Source: Ecdyonurus torrentis
Lineage: Eukaryota > Arthropoda > Insecta > Ephemeroptera > Heptageniidae
Assembly: GCA_949318235.1 (NCBI GenBank)
Contig: OX439128.1
Span: 42,871,136-42,935,135, forward strand
DNA: 64,000 bases
Direction of reading: 5' to 3'
Position numbers and translations under genes: made by a program. Every line of letters begins with the position of its first letter. The first letter of the stretch is position 1. Positions 23,901-37,900 of the stretch are shown here, in pieces. Under the pieces are notes generated by a model, which saw only the letters and a program-made list of their open reading frames with translations, was not told where the DNA came from and searched no databases.

Positions 23901-23989
23901 TTTGGGCAGTAAAACTTTTTGAATATAAGTGCTGCTTTATATTTTGATAATTTTGTAAGTAGCAAAATCGTGACTATAGAATTCATGCA

Positions 23990-24243
23990 AATACAGTGGC
24001 GAGGCGTGCTGCAGGGTAATTGCTAGTCCAATAATGTAGTAGACCTTGCAGCTATTTTTATTTTATATTCATGGAGACAAGAGTACATTTAATCTACGCT
24101 CTTCTAAGAGACAGCGCACCTGTACCTGATAGTTGTTGCTTGTTGTTCTTTTCTAGCTGCTTCTATTGTTATTATTATTATTTATTAGACTCACATAATG
24201 AAAGAAAATTAATGTACAAATTAAGTTGTTTTACAAATTTTCT

Positions 24244-24292
<49 letters not shown>

Positions 24293-26922
24293 TTAAGTCT
24301 AGTCTCTCCTGGTTTAAGCATAACAACAACCAATTATGTGATTATCGATGAGGACTACAGTCAGATATTTTGTTCCTGCTTATTCATCTGCAACACTCTC
24401 TAGGTGGCGGAATAGTAATAGACATCATGTTTAGCGTGCGTGATGGTCAGAATGAGCTCAGTGAAGCTTCGCGATCTCACGATCCGATCTCCGATCTCGT
24501 CGCAAGTAAAATTAAAAATAATGGTCTATGTCCGTGAATATTCCAGCTCGTGAAAAAAAATCAAGGTTATATTTGATCTACATCAGATAAAATTCAGAAT
24601 ACAAAAATCATGTCTGAAATACAAGGGTGAATGCAGAATCAGAGTCTATATTATGTATATATAACAAAAAGCGGTTTAAAAAAAGTCCAATGCATTCAAA
24701 TTTTATTCCACAACATGTTTACATTACATCCCAGAAAACAATTCTGTAGGGAAACTATACGTACTTATCAATTGGTGTTTTTATAAAATTTCCAAATTCT
24801 CATTTTTGCATGATACAAGAGTAATATTATCACTCATGGACTTGCACTTGACATTATAGTGACCATTTTTCAAACAAATTTTGTTTTGCATGCATTTTCT
24901 TATAATGAAGGAAAATTTTCCTTTTTTTTTTTTTTCATTGCATGTGCATTAACGCATATTATGCTTTTGATTTATTAAGGTATGAAAACATGTAAAGTAC
25001 ATTGCACTGTGTTGACTTTGTTTAATGGATTAACATTTTATGATACCACACAAAGTAGTGTATAATACACAAGAAGTATAAGAAGGGAAATTATAATTCA
25101 AAAATGGCAAATTGATATAAATTGAAACACAAAATGAAAAACAATTAACAACCAAAGTAAAAATAATAAAGAAAACAAATTCAATACATTTTGTCAGAAA
25201 TTAAATATATACGACTTAAGAACATAATTATTAGAATTTTAAGCTGTGAAATGAAGAAATTGTAAATATAAATATGAATGACTACAAATAAAAGGTCCTC
25301 GTATAAAAGACCCTCCTACCTGTGCACACAGACGATAAAATATATGGTAAAAACCCTCTCAACTGCAACGAGATAAAAATAATGTCATTTTTATTCCGTC
25401 TCCTTGAACTGAAAAATTGGCAAAACTTTGTGCATACCGGCCTTGACCTCAACTCATATATACAACATAATAATAATAATATAAATATATGTATGTATAT
25501 GTATACTGTATATTACATATAAACTTACCTACATTAAAACGTCAAGAAATGAAAATGATAAGTATCCTGCCTCACACTTGAACACGGATATATGCACGCA
25601 CACATAATGACGTCACGAATAATATAGAATAAAAAGACTCATATTATAGCTATTTATGATTAAAGTGACGACGTATTAGCTCATCTATTTGTCTTTCAAA
25701 GAACATTGCGTGGAATATATTATATGTCCTTTTGTTTTATATAATAATATAATTTCTCTTTTCATATTACCTTTTTTATAGTGAAGTCAAGTGTGAGTGA
25801 GTGTTTTCCAATGACAAATCTATTTCATAAGGATTGCAGTTCATTCATACAGTTAAGAACCGTTACACATATTGAATTGTAATTATATAAGTTAATAATG
25901 TTGTATTGACATTTTTACTGTTTAGAGATCTAACTTAAACGTAAAGAAAGTGCTTGATATTATGTTTTAATTTCTAATAAATAATTGAATTATAGTTATA
26001 CAATATTTTATCCTATATAAACTTCATGAAAACAATGAATTCTGCAATTCTGCTCATCAGCATTATTATCCACATAAATTTCTATCTTATTTTTATAATT
26101 CATGCTACAATAAAATTAAAACAAATAAATTTTAAATTTTAGAATTTTAGCAACAGTATTCAGTTTATTGATAATTATTTTCTTAATTTTATAAAAGCAT
26201 GAAATGAAATGATAAAAACTTATCAATTATAAATTTTAAAAAACATCAGTGTAAAGCAATGTTGTCAAGAAAATACTTTTTTAAGGATAGATGTACGATT
26301 CATCAAATCGCTTAGCTTACAAAGGTCACCTAGAATGAGGAGGACACAAAAATTTCACAGGATAATTTTATTGCAGTTGAATGATATGTGAATTTGTTAT
26401 TTTTGAGTTCATTAAGTATTTTTAATCAATGTTTGAAAGTCACGAAATGACATCACGGGCGTCAACTGTTTCCTATGTTGTGATGTAATTTTTTAATGTT
26501 TAAAAATTAATTAAAAATACTTATAATTAACTTAAAAATTACAAATTTTTATATCTATACCAATTTAGGAATGTTCTGCTTTAGAATATGAAATAAAATT
26601 ACTCCCCCCCTTTTTTTTAGTCTTACTTATTCCTAACTATGCATAGAGATCCTATACGGTCTTAGTATTCCTTAGTTTTCTATAGTTGACATAAATGCTT
26701 TGATTAATCGCACCATCTAAAAATCACTATAATATTCACACTACATGTAAAATTGCATATATGTATGTAATTTTATATTGGACTTTTAAAAGTGCATATA
26801 AACATTTAACCATTTAACTTATGAATTTCAAATTTAATCTGGATGATATGGTTATTATACAGTATGTAGTATATCTGAAAAAAAAAAGTAAGAAAGTATC
26901 ATAACGCTATAATTCCTTTCAG
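23990..26922. other. AT-rich intergenic DNA with a GC island at 24400-24560
   Basis: Contains an (AT)n run at 24247-24291. The island 24428-24516 reads MFSVRDGQNELSEASRSH and onwards before a possible donor GTAAAA, with repeated GATCTC/GATCCG pieces. This could be a first exon or chance. A TATAAAAG at 25294 and a TGACGTCA at 25609 are isolated motifs. Confidence 0.35.
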
Positions 26923-27095
26923 GGTAGGCCAGGACAAATCCTTTCCAGTAAGAGGGCTTACAATATGATCTGCAGCTTACCAAACCACAAGCTCTACCAT
27001 TTTAACACCACACTCCTTTGGGCTCCTAATACCAGACCTGTGCAGCTCGGACCACCAAATCTTACAACGGCAGCACTCGCCACTATGGACGAGAG
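26923..27095 (+). other. Unassigned exon-like segment
   Basis: A 173-bp island with much higher GC than its flanks, preceded by TTCCTTTCAG and followed by GTGAAG. One plus-strand frame is open over all 57 codons while the other two stop at once. It reads GRPGQILSSKRAYNMICSLP..., ...TLLWAPNTRPVQLGPP..., ...TTAALATMDER. It would enter in phase 0 and leave in phase 2. I do not recognise the family, and no partner exon was found. The minus strand also has a 38-codon open stretch, so direction is not certain. It could be one exon of an undetected gene, an upstream exon of another transcript, or a captured fragment. Confidence 0.35.
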
Positions 27096-27099
27096 GTGA

Positions 27100-29583
27100 A
27101 GTATAGCTTATATTTTATTTATATAAAAGTACCAGTTGGTATAATGATATTATAACTGTTTTGTTTTGATATTTCACAGTAAATTTAGATGGACGCTTTA
27201 TAAGTTATTATATTAGTTTTATATTCATAGCGTAATAATATGGTTATTAATGTTCAAATGTTTCTATCTTTATTATTGTTTAAAAATAATATCAATTATA
27301 TATTCATCTCTCTAAGATATCTATATGTTATAAAGAAATGTAAAATGCATTTAATAATATATTAAATACAATATTATTATGTTGCAATATTACTTTATAG
27401 AACATCGTCGTCGATTCATAGGCCTCAAATTTATAGCATTATAAATTAGACTATATTGAATTTTCATGTATTTATTTTTGAAATGTTAAAAATGTAAACA
27501 TAAATTTAAATCAAAATTATATATACAAATACGCATCCATACAGGAAATGTAATTGCATGTTAAACAAAACCACAAAGAAATGAATAATAATAATGATAC
27601 ATTGCATGCAGTGTAGCTATTATATTTACGTGTAAAACATGCAGTGATTTTGTCAACACAAATTAACTTGCTTGCAAGCGGATGTTTAAAAAAAAAATAC
27701 TAATTTTGCTTTTATAATAATTTTCCTTTTTCTAATAAGAATAATTATAATGATATGATACAAATTACTATGAAGCAGTATATTATTTGCTTTTTGCTTG
27801 AGCTAGCGTAACGAAAGATTCTCGCTTACTATATCGTAAGCGCAATGATGTCATTGTTACCTAATTCAATTGTTGTGTAATTAAATTATGACGTCAGTAA
27901 ACTTACGAATCATTCAGCATTTATAATTTATTTGAATATTTTTGACGATAAGAATACTCATTAAATTATATTTAAATATGTATTATTTTTACTATATTTA
28001 CATATTTATAATTATTATATCTCTTCATGCTCGATTCTCTCAGATATTTATTATTTAATTTATGTTATCTGATAAAAAATTTTCAATGTTTTATTTATTC
28101 TCATTGAAATTCTCTAGAGACTTAAATAAATGGATTTAAATTTTGCTATTTTTAAATATCTTAAAATCAGATGCAAGACTCACAAAATAGTAATGATCAT
28201 GAAAGTTATTATCCAAATTCTTTGATTTTAATAACTTATTATAATAAAAGAACATTTAAATGAAAAGACCTTTAATGGAGTCACCAATTGTGCATTTTGT
28301 CTCTCTCGATATAATATAATTCGCATTCAATTTATTAAAATTAATAATTAATCAATTAATTTTAATTCAATCGTAAAGAAATAGCTACAACATTTTAAAA
28401 TAATTTAAAAAATAGCTTTGTATAAAAAAAAATTACTATCTCATACATGAGAAAAGTTTTTCAACTTTTTTTTTTTTTAAGGAATCATTTAAAAAAAAAT
28501 CACTCAATGAATAGTTATAATTAATAACTTAAATTAGCCACAGTTTTCACTTCTCGTTCATTTGAAGATTCTCATGATACGATTCATTTACACAAACCTA
28601 TATAGACCCTCTTTCGTTTGAGTCTGTGCCTGAGATGCGTGGCAAAAAACTTAATACTAACCTTAATATTTCAATAATGTTGTATGAAAGAAAAAATATG
28701 CTCACAAATTTTAGATAATAAAGCCATTTTGTGCAAAAACTTCAATAGTGCTTTTTTTTTTTTTTTTTTATTTTTTTTTTTACAAAAGACCGTAAATTAT
28801 GTAGGTCTGCGTGCTTTGCGCGCTCATCACGATTTGCTTGAAGAAGAGAATATTTTCATTCAACAAAAATAATATATTTATGTACATCTTTAATAGAAAG
28901 TAATGCTAAACCTTGAACCAATATAGAGCATACCTCAATAATTCTGTTCCACTTAACTTTTCGTTCAATCTCTCAATGTATTGCTAATTTAATTTGTTAT
29001 TTATTGAAAATATAAATTTATGCTGCATCAAAGCGTTTAGTATTATTAAAACTATTAAATATAGGAGAGTAATATGTGAGCTATCATCAATAATATATCA
29101 TAATACCTAATTTAAGTATAATTTTTGATAACATTTTAATTTTAAAGGTTAGTTTGATTACTTCAAATTACCCCATTATTTTGTATGTGCTTGAAGTGTT
29201 AATAATAATGGGACTCTCACTTTTTATGTATTTTTTTAACAGCTGGTTTATTTAAAGAAATATTGCTTTCATTTCTGTTGCGCGCGTAGTTTTTTTATTG
29301 TTATTATTATTTTTTTTTTTATGAATTTGGATTTTTTTTTAATGTTTCAAGGAATTTTTAGAGCGGGGGGGGGGGGGAGTTAACAATCATTTAAGTAATA
29401 ATAGTAAACGCAATTGTTCAAGTTGTTTGAAATCTACATGTACCTGCAAGAAATTACGGACTACTAGGAACTAAATTATCTGAGTTAGTGACCCTTTTAG
29501 GAACTTAAAATGTTAATTAAATATACTGTACTGCATGTAATATTTTATTTGATTTGATTTGATTTTTTTTCGTTTGTGTTTGG
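27100..29583. other. AT-rich intergenic DNA
   Basis: No gene supported. Contains a CGCTTAC...GTAAGCG hairpin near 27823, a TGACGTCA near 27891 and a short GC-richer end of frame at 28784-28869 after poly(T). A G11 run lies near 29366. Confidence 0.45.
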
Positions 29584-29930
29584 TAGGTTGTATATAGATG
29601 GCTTGTATCTCAAAATCTTAAAAGAAAACTTCGAAACTTTATGATGCCATTTAAAAGTTAATAGTAACAGCTACCTATATGATAAATTTTCACAACCCGT
29701 GACCATCAGATAAGAGATAAAATAGTCATTAAAATTAACATGGGCTCTTATGGGACTAAAGCTTCAAAAAAAATCATAATATAAAATCTACCATGGTAAC
29801 ACTCCAAACTTTTTGCATTTTTGAAGATATCTTATCCTAATGTATCACTGTGCAAAAATTTCAGATTTTTCTTTATACAATTTTTTAGTCAAATCCCGCA
29901 GTACTTGATTTCCCGCCTTAAGTGGTCCTA
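29584..29930 (+). repeat. Dispersed inverted repeat pair, copy 1 (about 345 bp)
   Basis: Clearly similar along its length to the reverse complement of 34553-34907. Shared blocks include AGTTAATAGTAACAGCTACC, TGGGCTCTTATGGGACTAAA, TTATCCTAATGTATCACTGT and TTTTAGTCAAATCCC. It is an unclassified mobile element family; no coding frame is shared between the copies. Confidence 0.8.
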
Positions 29931-30640
29931 CACTTGTACCAAAGTTCCATCAAGTCCTATAGTTGAAGTTACTTTAAGGAATAGCGCTATTTTATATCTT
30001 CTTCATTTCTATAATAATCCGGAAAAAATAAAACATAATGCACAGTGCTATATAAATCAAGTTTTCTTGTTACTAACCTGCTTATAATACGAACATCCTT
30101 ACAAAAAAACTGTAATGTAAATACGTCAACGTTTCAATTAATCTTAGTTCGTGTTAGAAAAATTGAAACATGCACGTCGGCTCATCAACGCATGACTTTA
30201 ATTTTAAAGTTACAGTATTTAAAGTTTTGCGGAAATTGACACAAACAAAAGCATACATTGTTTTACAAAGTAAATCTGATAACTTGAGTTTTTTTTTTTA
30301 TTTTTTTATATAGACTTTCCTTTAAAAATTTAAGCACACACTAAAAAAAAAATGTAATAAATTTCTTTATTAGATAAGGATATCGTTAAATAAGATTTAT
30401 ATAATAAATAGCTTATTGTTTATTTTATTTATAGTGTCCTTGCATTTCTGTGAAAGTAAAAAATATAAAAATTAAATTGAATTTCATTGTTGTATACAAA
30501 AACTTCACGTTTTCCCACAATGGGCCAAACTTGCATACAAACGATCAATTGATTTTGAGTTTAGTGTAAAAATGAGACGTGAAAATCTCTGGAAAGTCCT
30601 AATTATTTTTCATGGACATATATTTGTCGTCTGATTCTTA

Positions 30641-30644
30641 AGGT

Positions 30645-30690
<46 letters not shown>
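30641..30690. repeat. Poly(A) tract of about 45 bp
   Basis: Uninterrupted A run. Confidence 0.95.
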
Positions 30691-30691
<1 letters not shown>

Positions 30692-32013
30692 ACTAACGAA
30701 GTTTTCACGATGATTGTTGTGATTGAAAAATAATTTCAATTGGGTTTTCCAATTCCTGCTTTTTTCATCCTCTTTTATTATTAAATGATACCTTTAAACG
30801 TAATCATCAAGTATTAGTACACTACAATATAATCTTTCAATGTTGTATTACACGAAGTATTATTTTATAATAGATAATATTATATGACCTTCTTTTAAAA
30901 GCAAAAAAATAATAATAATAAAAAATAAAATAATAAAATCATGGATATCTATTGAAATATTTATTACGAGAAATTATAAAAAATATCTGTATATAAAGTA
31001 AAGTACACAACTAAGCTGTTTTATCGTTTTATCAGTTTGACATTGCTGCATGAATTATTAATTTGTAGTGTAAAACAGATTGAAATGAAATTTCGTGATG
31101 AATATAAATTACACGAGAGGGTGCTTTTTTTTAAAGCAAGGATAAAAGTCACGACAACTTCACGTTATTACAAAAAAAAAATTTTTTAAAAGTGAGTGTG
31201 AGGATGCGCTATAGCAAGGTCAAATAAGGTGCGAGTTAAACTTAAAAATGTGACCGTCACTTTATTTGAATAAGTTTTTTTTTCTCTCCATATCTTGTCT
31301 TTTTTTATAGCTTGTGAGAAAATATATTAGTACTTAAAAGTAATTATATCTTAAAGCATACATTTTGCACGAGAATCACAAAATGAATTTTATGTTTTTG
31401 TCAATGATGTATTTTCTTAATTGTAAAATGTATTGCATTGAGTTTTTTTTTGTCTTTATTTAACATGTGTGCATTTATTGTATTGTATAATAATAAATAT
31501 TTGTCACTTCAACAGTAACAACTAGACTAATATAACGCTTGCAAAACAAATGTATTGTCAGTCCATCCTTGCTGCTTTTATATGTTAATTTTAAATTAGC
31601 TTTAGGGTGTTAAGTCATCAGTTTTGATCTCAATGAAACTTGTGTATAAAATAATTGCTTTTATAACATAACGTGTGGCCTTATGTTATTCTAGTTTTTT
31701 TTTTATTATAGAAGAGATGACCATTACTAAAGATCCTTAAGTTAAGGATCTTTAACCATTACTGAGTCCAATGTTAATAGGTCATAACCTTATAAATATT
31801 ATGACTTCGATTTGTAATTACGTTTTAACTTAAAAAACTTTTTTATTTTATTTATTTTATTTTTTTTTAGATACATGTATTGCATAATTTTATTTATTTT
31901 ATTTTTATACTCATAATACACGTTATAATTTAATTTATAAACAGAGTGATTGAAAAACAGTATAGCATATACACACCAAACATATAAAATGCGACTGTTA
32001 TTGCAAAAATGAG

Positions 32014-32072
<59 letters not shown>

Positions 32073-32763
32073 AAATATAAAACTTATAATGTATAAAAAC
32101 AAAAAGAAACTAATAAATATGTGATGAAATAGACTATTAATGCACAAGTACATAGATGATTGATAATTCTGCGGGAAATACTATTAAAAACCGCAGTGTA
32201 AGTCAAATTATATTATAATCATGTATAACACTTCACTTTTTAATATAATGTATAGACCTAACAAAAATTCAAAAGTTTTTAAATAAATTTTTTAATACAA
32301 TTAACAATAGTCGCCTTGAAGACTAGATTAAATTCTATACTAAACTTTAATTAAAATTTAAATAAGAATGAAAGTGTGATATTGTCACTCTATACAATTA
32401 CGTTAGTTTTCGTGCGTTCAACTCTCCACTATGCAATGTTTTGAACAATGGTAATAACATAGCGTTTCTGTTAGAAAAAAAAATAATTTCGCTCTTAGAT
32501 TTTTTATAAAGATAAAAAAAAGTAATTACAAGTAACAATTAGAGTTTATGTAATTTCATTTTATCTTTTATGTTATTATTTAACTCTGATGATGCAATGA
32601 AAAAAAAATCAGAACACAATTTAAAATGTACAGTACATGAACTAACAAGAGCAATAAATAAAATTGTTGCATAAAAATATAATTATATATAATATTTTCT
32701 AATTTAGTTGTTGTTGTTGACAATATAATTAAGTTTGAAACAAAATTAATTAATTTAATTGGG

Positions 32764-32801
<38 letters not shown>

Positions 32802-34183
32802 AAAATTTGCAAATTGTGGTTAATGTAACTGCGAATATTATATTATAAAAAATTACCATAAATATTTCATGCAAGTAAAATAAAATAAAATAAAAACATT
32901 AATTATGTGTTTGAAGTTTGAACGTATTAAATAGCAAGTCATAAATAATCGCGATCTTTATGATGTTAATTGAAAGTTATATTTCTATATGTACATAATG
33001 ATAATCAATGCCACAAATACATATTATTACGAAAGTAAGAAGGTATATTTTATTATATTATGTTGTTCTGTAAATGTATGAACGCAGTATAGACGATAGA
33101 TATTTAAGATGCTGCTCTGTTTTTATGGCATAATCATGTGTTCTAGATAATTTCTCATATGTAATTATATACTTGATGTTGGGATGATGCTGTAATATCT
33201 TTCTTCTTTTTTCTCTCTCTTTTCGCTGATCTCGATTTAAATGTTACTTTGCAACATTTTAAACTACTCTAAATCTGGTATTTTTAGAATATTAAATATA
33301 TAAAAATAAAATGTGTTAAATAATTTTTTTTACCCATAGGCATTTAAATCATCATAATAAAATATTTAATAAATAATAATAATGTAAAGATATTGTCTGT
33401 TCCGGGATGAGTTTGAATGGCCTTCGTAAATATGGTATCAACCCTTTTGTCCTTAACTTTGGGCAGTGCAATTTTTGACACTTTCAGGAAATATTGTTTG
33501 ATTTAAAAATGATCACAGAGACTATATTTAAAATACTTATACAATGAAAGTCAGTCTTAAAGCTAAATATTAACATTTAAAAATATAAATACATATTATA
33601 TTCAAAGAGGAGTAAGTCGTGCTGGGTGTCAACTTAATCTAAAAATGAAATATTATGTTCCTGCTATTTTAATCACGATGATAATTAAGCAAGGCTAAAA
33701 TTTACGTATATACAAAATATTAGTGAAGACAATTCTTTGAAGAAAAAAAAAACGTAATTTTTATTTAGTTAATAATGAAATTATCTTTCAATCAAAAAAT
33801 TAATCATTTTACAAATTAACAAATCATGAAAAAAAAAATACAAAATTTGATTTATGAATCTGATAATAAAATATATTAATAAATTTAACTTCTTTATTGA
33901 AAGTTTCTATAAATTGATGATTAATGAATCAATAATATTATTGCTCTAATTTGCAAAAAGATCAATCAATATTATTATTGTATTTTAACTGATGTAATAT
34001 TTTGATTTTATAAATATACGGTAATGTTGCCGTGGTTTACCAAAAGCTTTAAGCCCTCTGTATCATCATCAACAGAATGAATCTCTCACGGCAAGCCCCT
34101 CACTTTACTCGCTAGCTCACCAATGCTGTATAACGGATTACATTTTTTTTTTTTTATTTGTGTGGTGTGGAAGTAGGCCGCTT
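30691..34183. other. AT-rich intergenic DNA upstream of the lectin gene
   Basis: No gene seen. Contains a (GA)n run (32020-32069) and a poly(A) run (32769-32799). Confidence 0.5.
31720..31763. repeat. 25-bp palindrome flanked by 9-bp direct repeats
   Basis: AAAGATCCTTAA and TTAAGGATCTTT around one G (31729-31753) form a perfect hairpin. ACCATTACT lies directly before it (31720-31728) and recurs just after (31755-31763). It resembles a tiny insertion with target duplication, or a two-step template-switch event. Confidence 0.7.
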
Positions 34184-34190
34184 TATAAAG
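34184..34190 (+). promoter_or_regulatory. Probable TATA box of the lectin gene
   Basis: TATAAAG, followed 31 bp downstream by TCATCA (A at 34215), a fair arthropod initiator position. A 72-bp segment then runs to a strong GTAAGT donor at 34287. Assignment to the lectin gene is inferred from strand, from lack of another downstream gene and from the lectin start exon beginning with its own acceptor. Confidence 0.5.
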
Positions 34191-34214
34191 AGCTCGTACT
34201 CAAGGAGTGGGATC

Positions 34215-34286
34215 ATCACTTGAGGATCGACAGCTCAGAGGAACACATCTAGACAAAGTTCTTTGTTTTTTTATTTTTAATTATAG
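34215..34286 (+). other. Inferred 5' non-coding exon of the lectin gene
   Basis: Begins at the initiator-like A 31 bp after the TATA box and ends before the consensus donor GTAAGT (34287-34292). It contains no ATG, as expected for a leader exon. Splicing to the acceptor at 39397 would remove a 5.1-kb first intron. Confidence 0.45.
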
Positions 34287-34552
34287 GTAAGTCACAGTGA
34301 ATACTAAACTTTATTTTCTTAGAATTATTTTCAGTGTACTTTTTATCTCTTACTTTATTTAAATAATAATATATAAATAAATAATTTTAATCAACATGAA
34401 TACATAAGGCCTAAAATAAAATTTGGTTATAAATTTCCGAGAAAATTTAATTGATTTGTTTTAAATAATCTTTACTTTATTTTATTTTTTTATTAATATA
34501 ATTTGAATTTAAAAATAAGCTGATTACTTGTCAGTTTAGGAACTGATTAAGC

Positions 34553-34907
34553 CTCGGGAAATCAGGTGCTATGGGATTTGACTAAAAAGTTGTAAAGAAA
34601 GAAAAATCTGAAATTTTGCACAGTGATACATTAGGATAAGGCATCTTCAAAAATGGAAAAAAAAAATAAATAAAAAGTAAAAAATTAGGGGGTCACCATG
34701 CTAGATTTTAAATTATGATTTTTTTTGAAACTTTAGTCCCATAAGAGCCCATGCTAATTTAATTGATTATTTTCTCTCTTATCTAATGGTCATGAGTTCT
34801 AATTTTTTATCATAGGTAGCTGTTACTATTAACTTTCAAATGGTATCATAAAGTTTTGAGGTTTTCATTTTATATTTTGAGATGCAAGCTATCTGAATAC
34901 AACCCTT
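34553..34907 (-). repeat. Dispersed inverted repeat pair, copy 2
   Basis: Reverse-complement partner of 29584-29930, with small indels (an extra A/T-rich piece near 34660). It lies about 270 bp into the inferred first intron of the lectin gene. Confidence 0.8.
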
Positions 34908-37900
34908 AAATTTATTAATTGAATGAATTAAGATATAAGTTATGTATAGGAAAGGTATATAGTTAATTCATTATTATTATCGTAACGTACATAACAATTC
35001 AAATTAAAATGAAACGTTATTTTTATGAAGCACTGACTGACAATAATGTGTATCGATATCATAATGTGTGGCAGACTGTATAAACTCGTTGAAACTAATC
35101 ACCACCGGTCTCACTTTCTTCCTGCATGTATTTGAGGGATATGTATATCGCATGACAAATAAGTCTGGGAAAGTTAAAAATCAATCTACAGGTCACATGT
35201 TGAAACAAATTAAGTAGTTGGATAAAGTATAGATACGTGAAGTAACGTACTATGCATTTTTTTAATAATATATAATTGGTTTTTATTAGAAGCCAAAAAA
35301 GGTGCAAACCCACTTACATGGTCCTCTGACTTTTTATTTAAACAATATTCAATAGTCAAAATTATTTTCTTCACTGCACCAATTAGAATTACATATAATT
35401 AAGAAAAAAATACAATAAGATATCTTCCAAAAATACATTTTTCAATATAAATGAGAGAAACATAACGTATTTTCATTTAAGTTTATAAATAATTTTTCTT
35501 AAAACAATTTTTGAACTGGTGACAAAAGACAATTGTTTTTTAACTTAATAAATAATATTTATAATTAGGTTTTGTATTATGATGATCATAAAAAAAATTG
35601 AGTAAAAATTAAATTTTTATCTTAAAAAAAAAGAGCATGTTTTACTAATGCACTTATGAGCTTTAATCACTATATAGAAATGGTAACCTTTAATTAAATA
35701 ATATACCAACCCCCGTAAGTTGTAACGATTAAAAAAAAGTAACAATTAAGATGTAGCTATAAGAGGTTGCTGCTTACGGTTCTATTTGTTAATAAAATTA
35801 ATTTTATTAGTATTGTAATTATAGAGGGAAAAAATTAATAAAATAATTTTGAATTTAGTTCACATATAAAATATAATGACTAAAAAAATAAAAACTGTAA
35901 ATTGCTTGCTATAAAAATTGTACATACATGCCATTTCGTATCAGACATTGCAGTCACTCCCTAATATATTATTATAGATCATTAATTATTAAAATATAAA
36001 TTTTGGAAATACCTGACTTAAATTGATTTTCTAAAAACATGTTTTCTCTTTGCTTTTTTTTTTTATTAGTATTTATTTAACTAATAAAGTAATTTGAATT
36101 TATGAATTACATGGAAAAAAAACTTACATGAGAGAAAGCAAAATTTAAGAAAGACGATTTTACTGATGTATGACATACCGGAGGGATATTAAAATTGTAA
36201 TTGTATTCCCCGCGAGCAGAGTGTATGAAAGAAAAAAAATGAAATTATATTATATTATTATGACTTGCGGTGCTCAATTGTTTCGGTGTCCTCACGGCAT
36301 ATCCTTAGGCATGCATGCAACTTGTGCAGACATGCAAGTGCCACAGGGACTGCCAAAATGTGAAAGTAAATTCAAGATGAGCATATCTTTAATTTAATAT
36401 ATATAAATGAAAGAATGTTTCAATTTTCTCATTCATTACATTTGATTTATTATTTGATGAGATAAACTTTCCCTCATATAACAAATTTAATTACAAAATA
36501 TAATGAGTGGCATCTCTTTTTTTTTTATTGCATATATAAAATTATCAATTCATTATATTCTGCAATATAATGCTTGTTTTAAATTCAGATTAAATTTTTA
36601 TTGTGAGATTAAACAAAAGTTGTTTTTTTCTATGGTTTAAATTTTAAGAACTGCGTCTTTGATAACTTACCAAATTACTTTTCTTTTTCTTAGAAATTTA
36701 AGTTTAACTTTACTGTTCTGTGAACTTTATTCAGTAAATAGAATAATTACCACAGAGGATTTTGTTTCAAACTATTGAAACGCCAACTTATACAAGATAC
36801 CGTTTATTTAATTTTAATTAAGGTTGAACATGATAAAATTATATTTGTATTATTTAAGATTATTCATTCTTTTAATGAACTAATGTAATGAAAAAAAAAA
36901 AGGAGTTCTCATTCACAAAGCAAAGTTTAGCGAACTCAGATCTATTGTATTGTATAAGCAACGAGAACAGTTTCAATTTCAAGTATACGTATATACATGT
37001 ATACAGTGAGAGATTTTAATGAAGGTAATTCCCCTATATACGTATGTATGAGTGAGAACGTAATTTTTTTTGCATGAAATTTTGAAAGCAAAAATAACAT
37101 GCATTTATTCATAATAAACACTTATCAGTGAAAGCATTTTACAACTTCAACTCATGATGAGCTCCTTTTTGTATAAATTATGAGACGAGAAATTACATTC
37201 AGTATACCATAAATGATGAAACGTGCCTTATTTTATCGTCTTCAAATAATGACAGTGTAATTTAGCATAATCATATAATCTGAGGCACAATATTGATCCA
37301 AAAATTAAAAATAAATTGGCATTATTTTATTATTTTTTTTATTAATTTTTATTATTTTTTTTCTTTTTAAAAGATCCGTGTATATAATATAATGTCCGAA
37401 GAATCCCGTTGTCTGGTTGTCGGAGTTTGACCCCATAGTGGGCCGGCACGATTGTTCCACTAACCCCGCACTATGAGTGTGTGTGTGTGAGAGAGAGAGA
37501 CAGAGAATTAAGAAAGAGAGAGAGACAGATGAGCCGACACAAGTGCGCGACTGGCCCCATGCGCACCGCGCGCGATGTTTAGTTATACCGTCAAGGCAAG
37601 TGAGCTGAGGTCTCTTCAATCTTAACGGGAATTAAATAGAAGCAAGTTCAAGGTTATAAGGCGTTACCTAACCAACAGTAGGCGTTAAAAACTTGAGCAC
37701 CGTGTTTGTAATGATTAACCTATGTTCAAACTTTTAACATAGACAGTAATACCGCTTGTTCATTTATATATTTATAATATATTTTATTACATATTACCTG
37801 TCCCAAGAAAATATGCCGCAAGAAAGGCTTGGCAACATTCATAGCACCACAAATCACCACCAAAGATTTTTTTTTTTTTTTTTTTTTTTACAACTTTAAC

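Noticed and set aside
25290..25530. TATAAAAG followed by a short frame
   Set aside because: Isolated TATA-like motif in AT-rich DNA; the frame has no recognisable features.
28684..28872. Frame ending GLRALRAHHDLLEEENIFIQQK
   Set aside because: Only the last part looks protein-like, it follows poly(T), and no upstream exon fits in phase.
36170..36397. Cys-containing frame within the lectin first intron
   Set aside because: No clear acceptor at the right place, does not fit the lectin frame, and the cysteine pattern matches no domain I know.
37305..37619. 104-codon minus-strand frame with HTHTHS
   Set aside because: Includes GA/GT simple repeats and AT-rich tail; no domain and no splice support.
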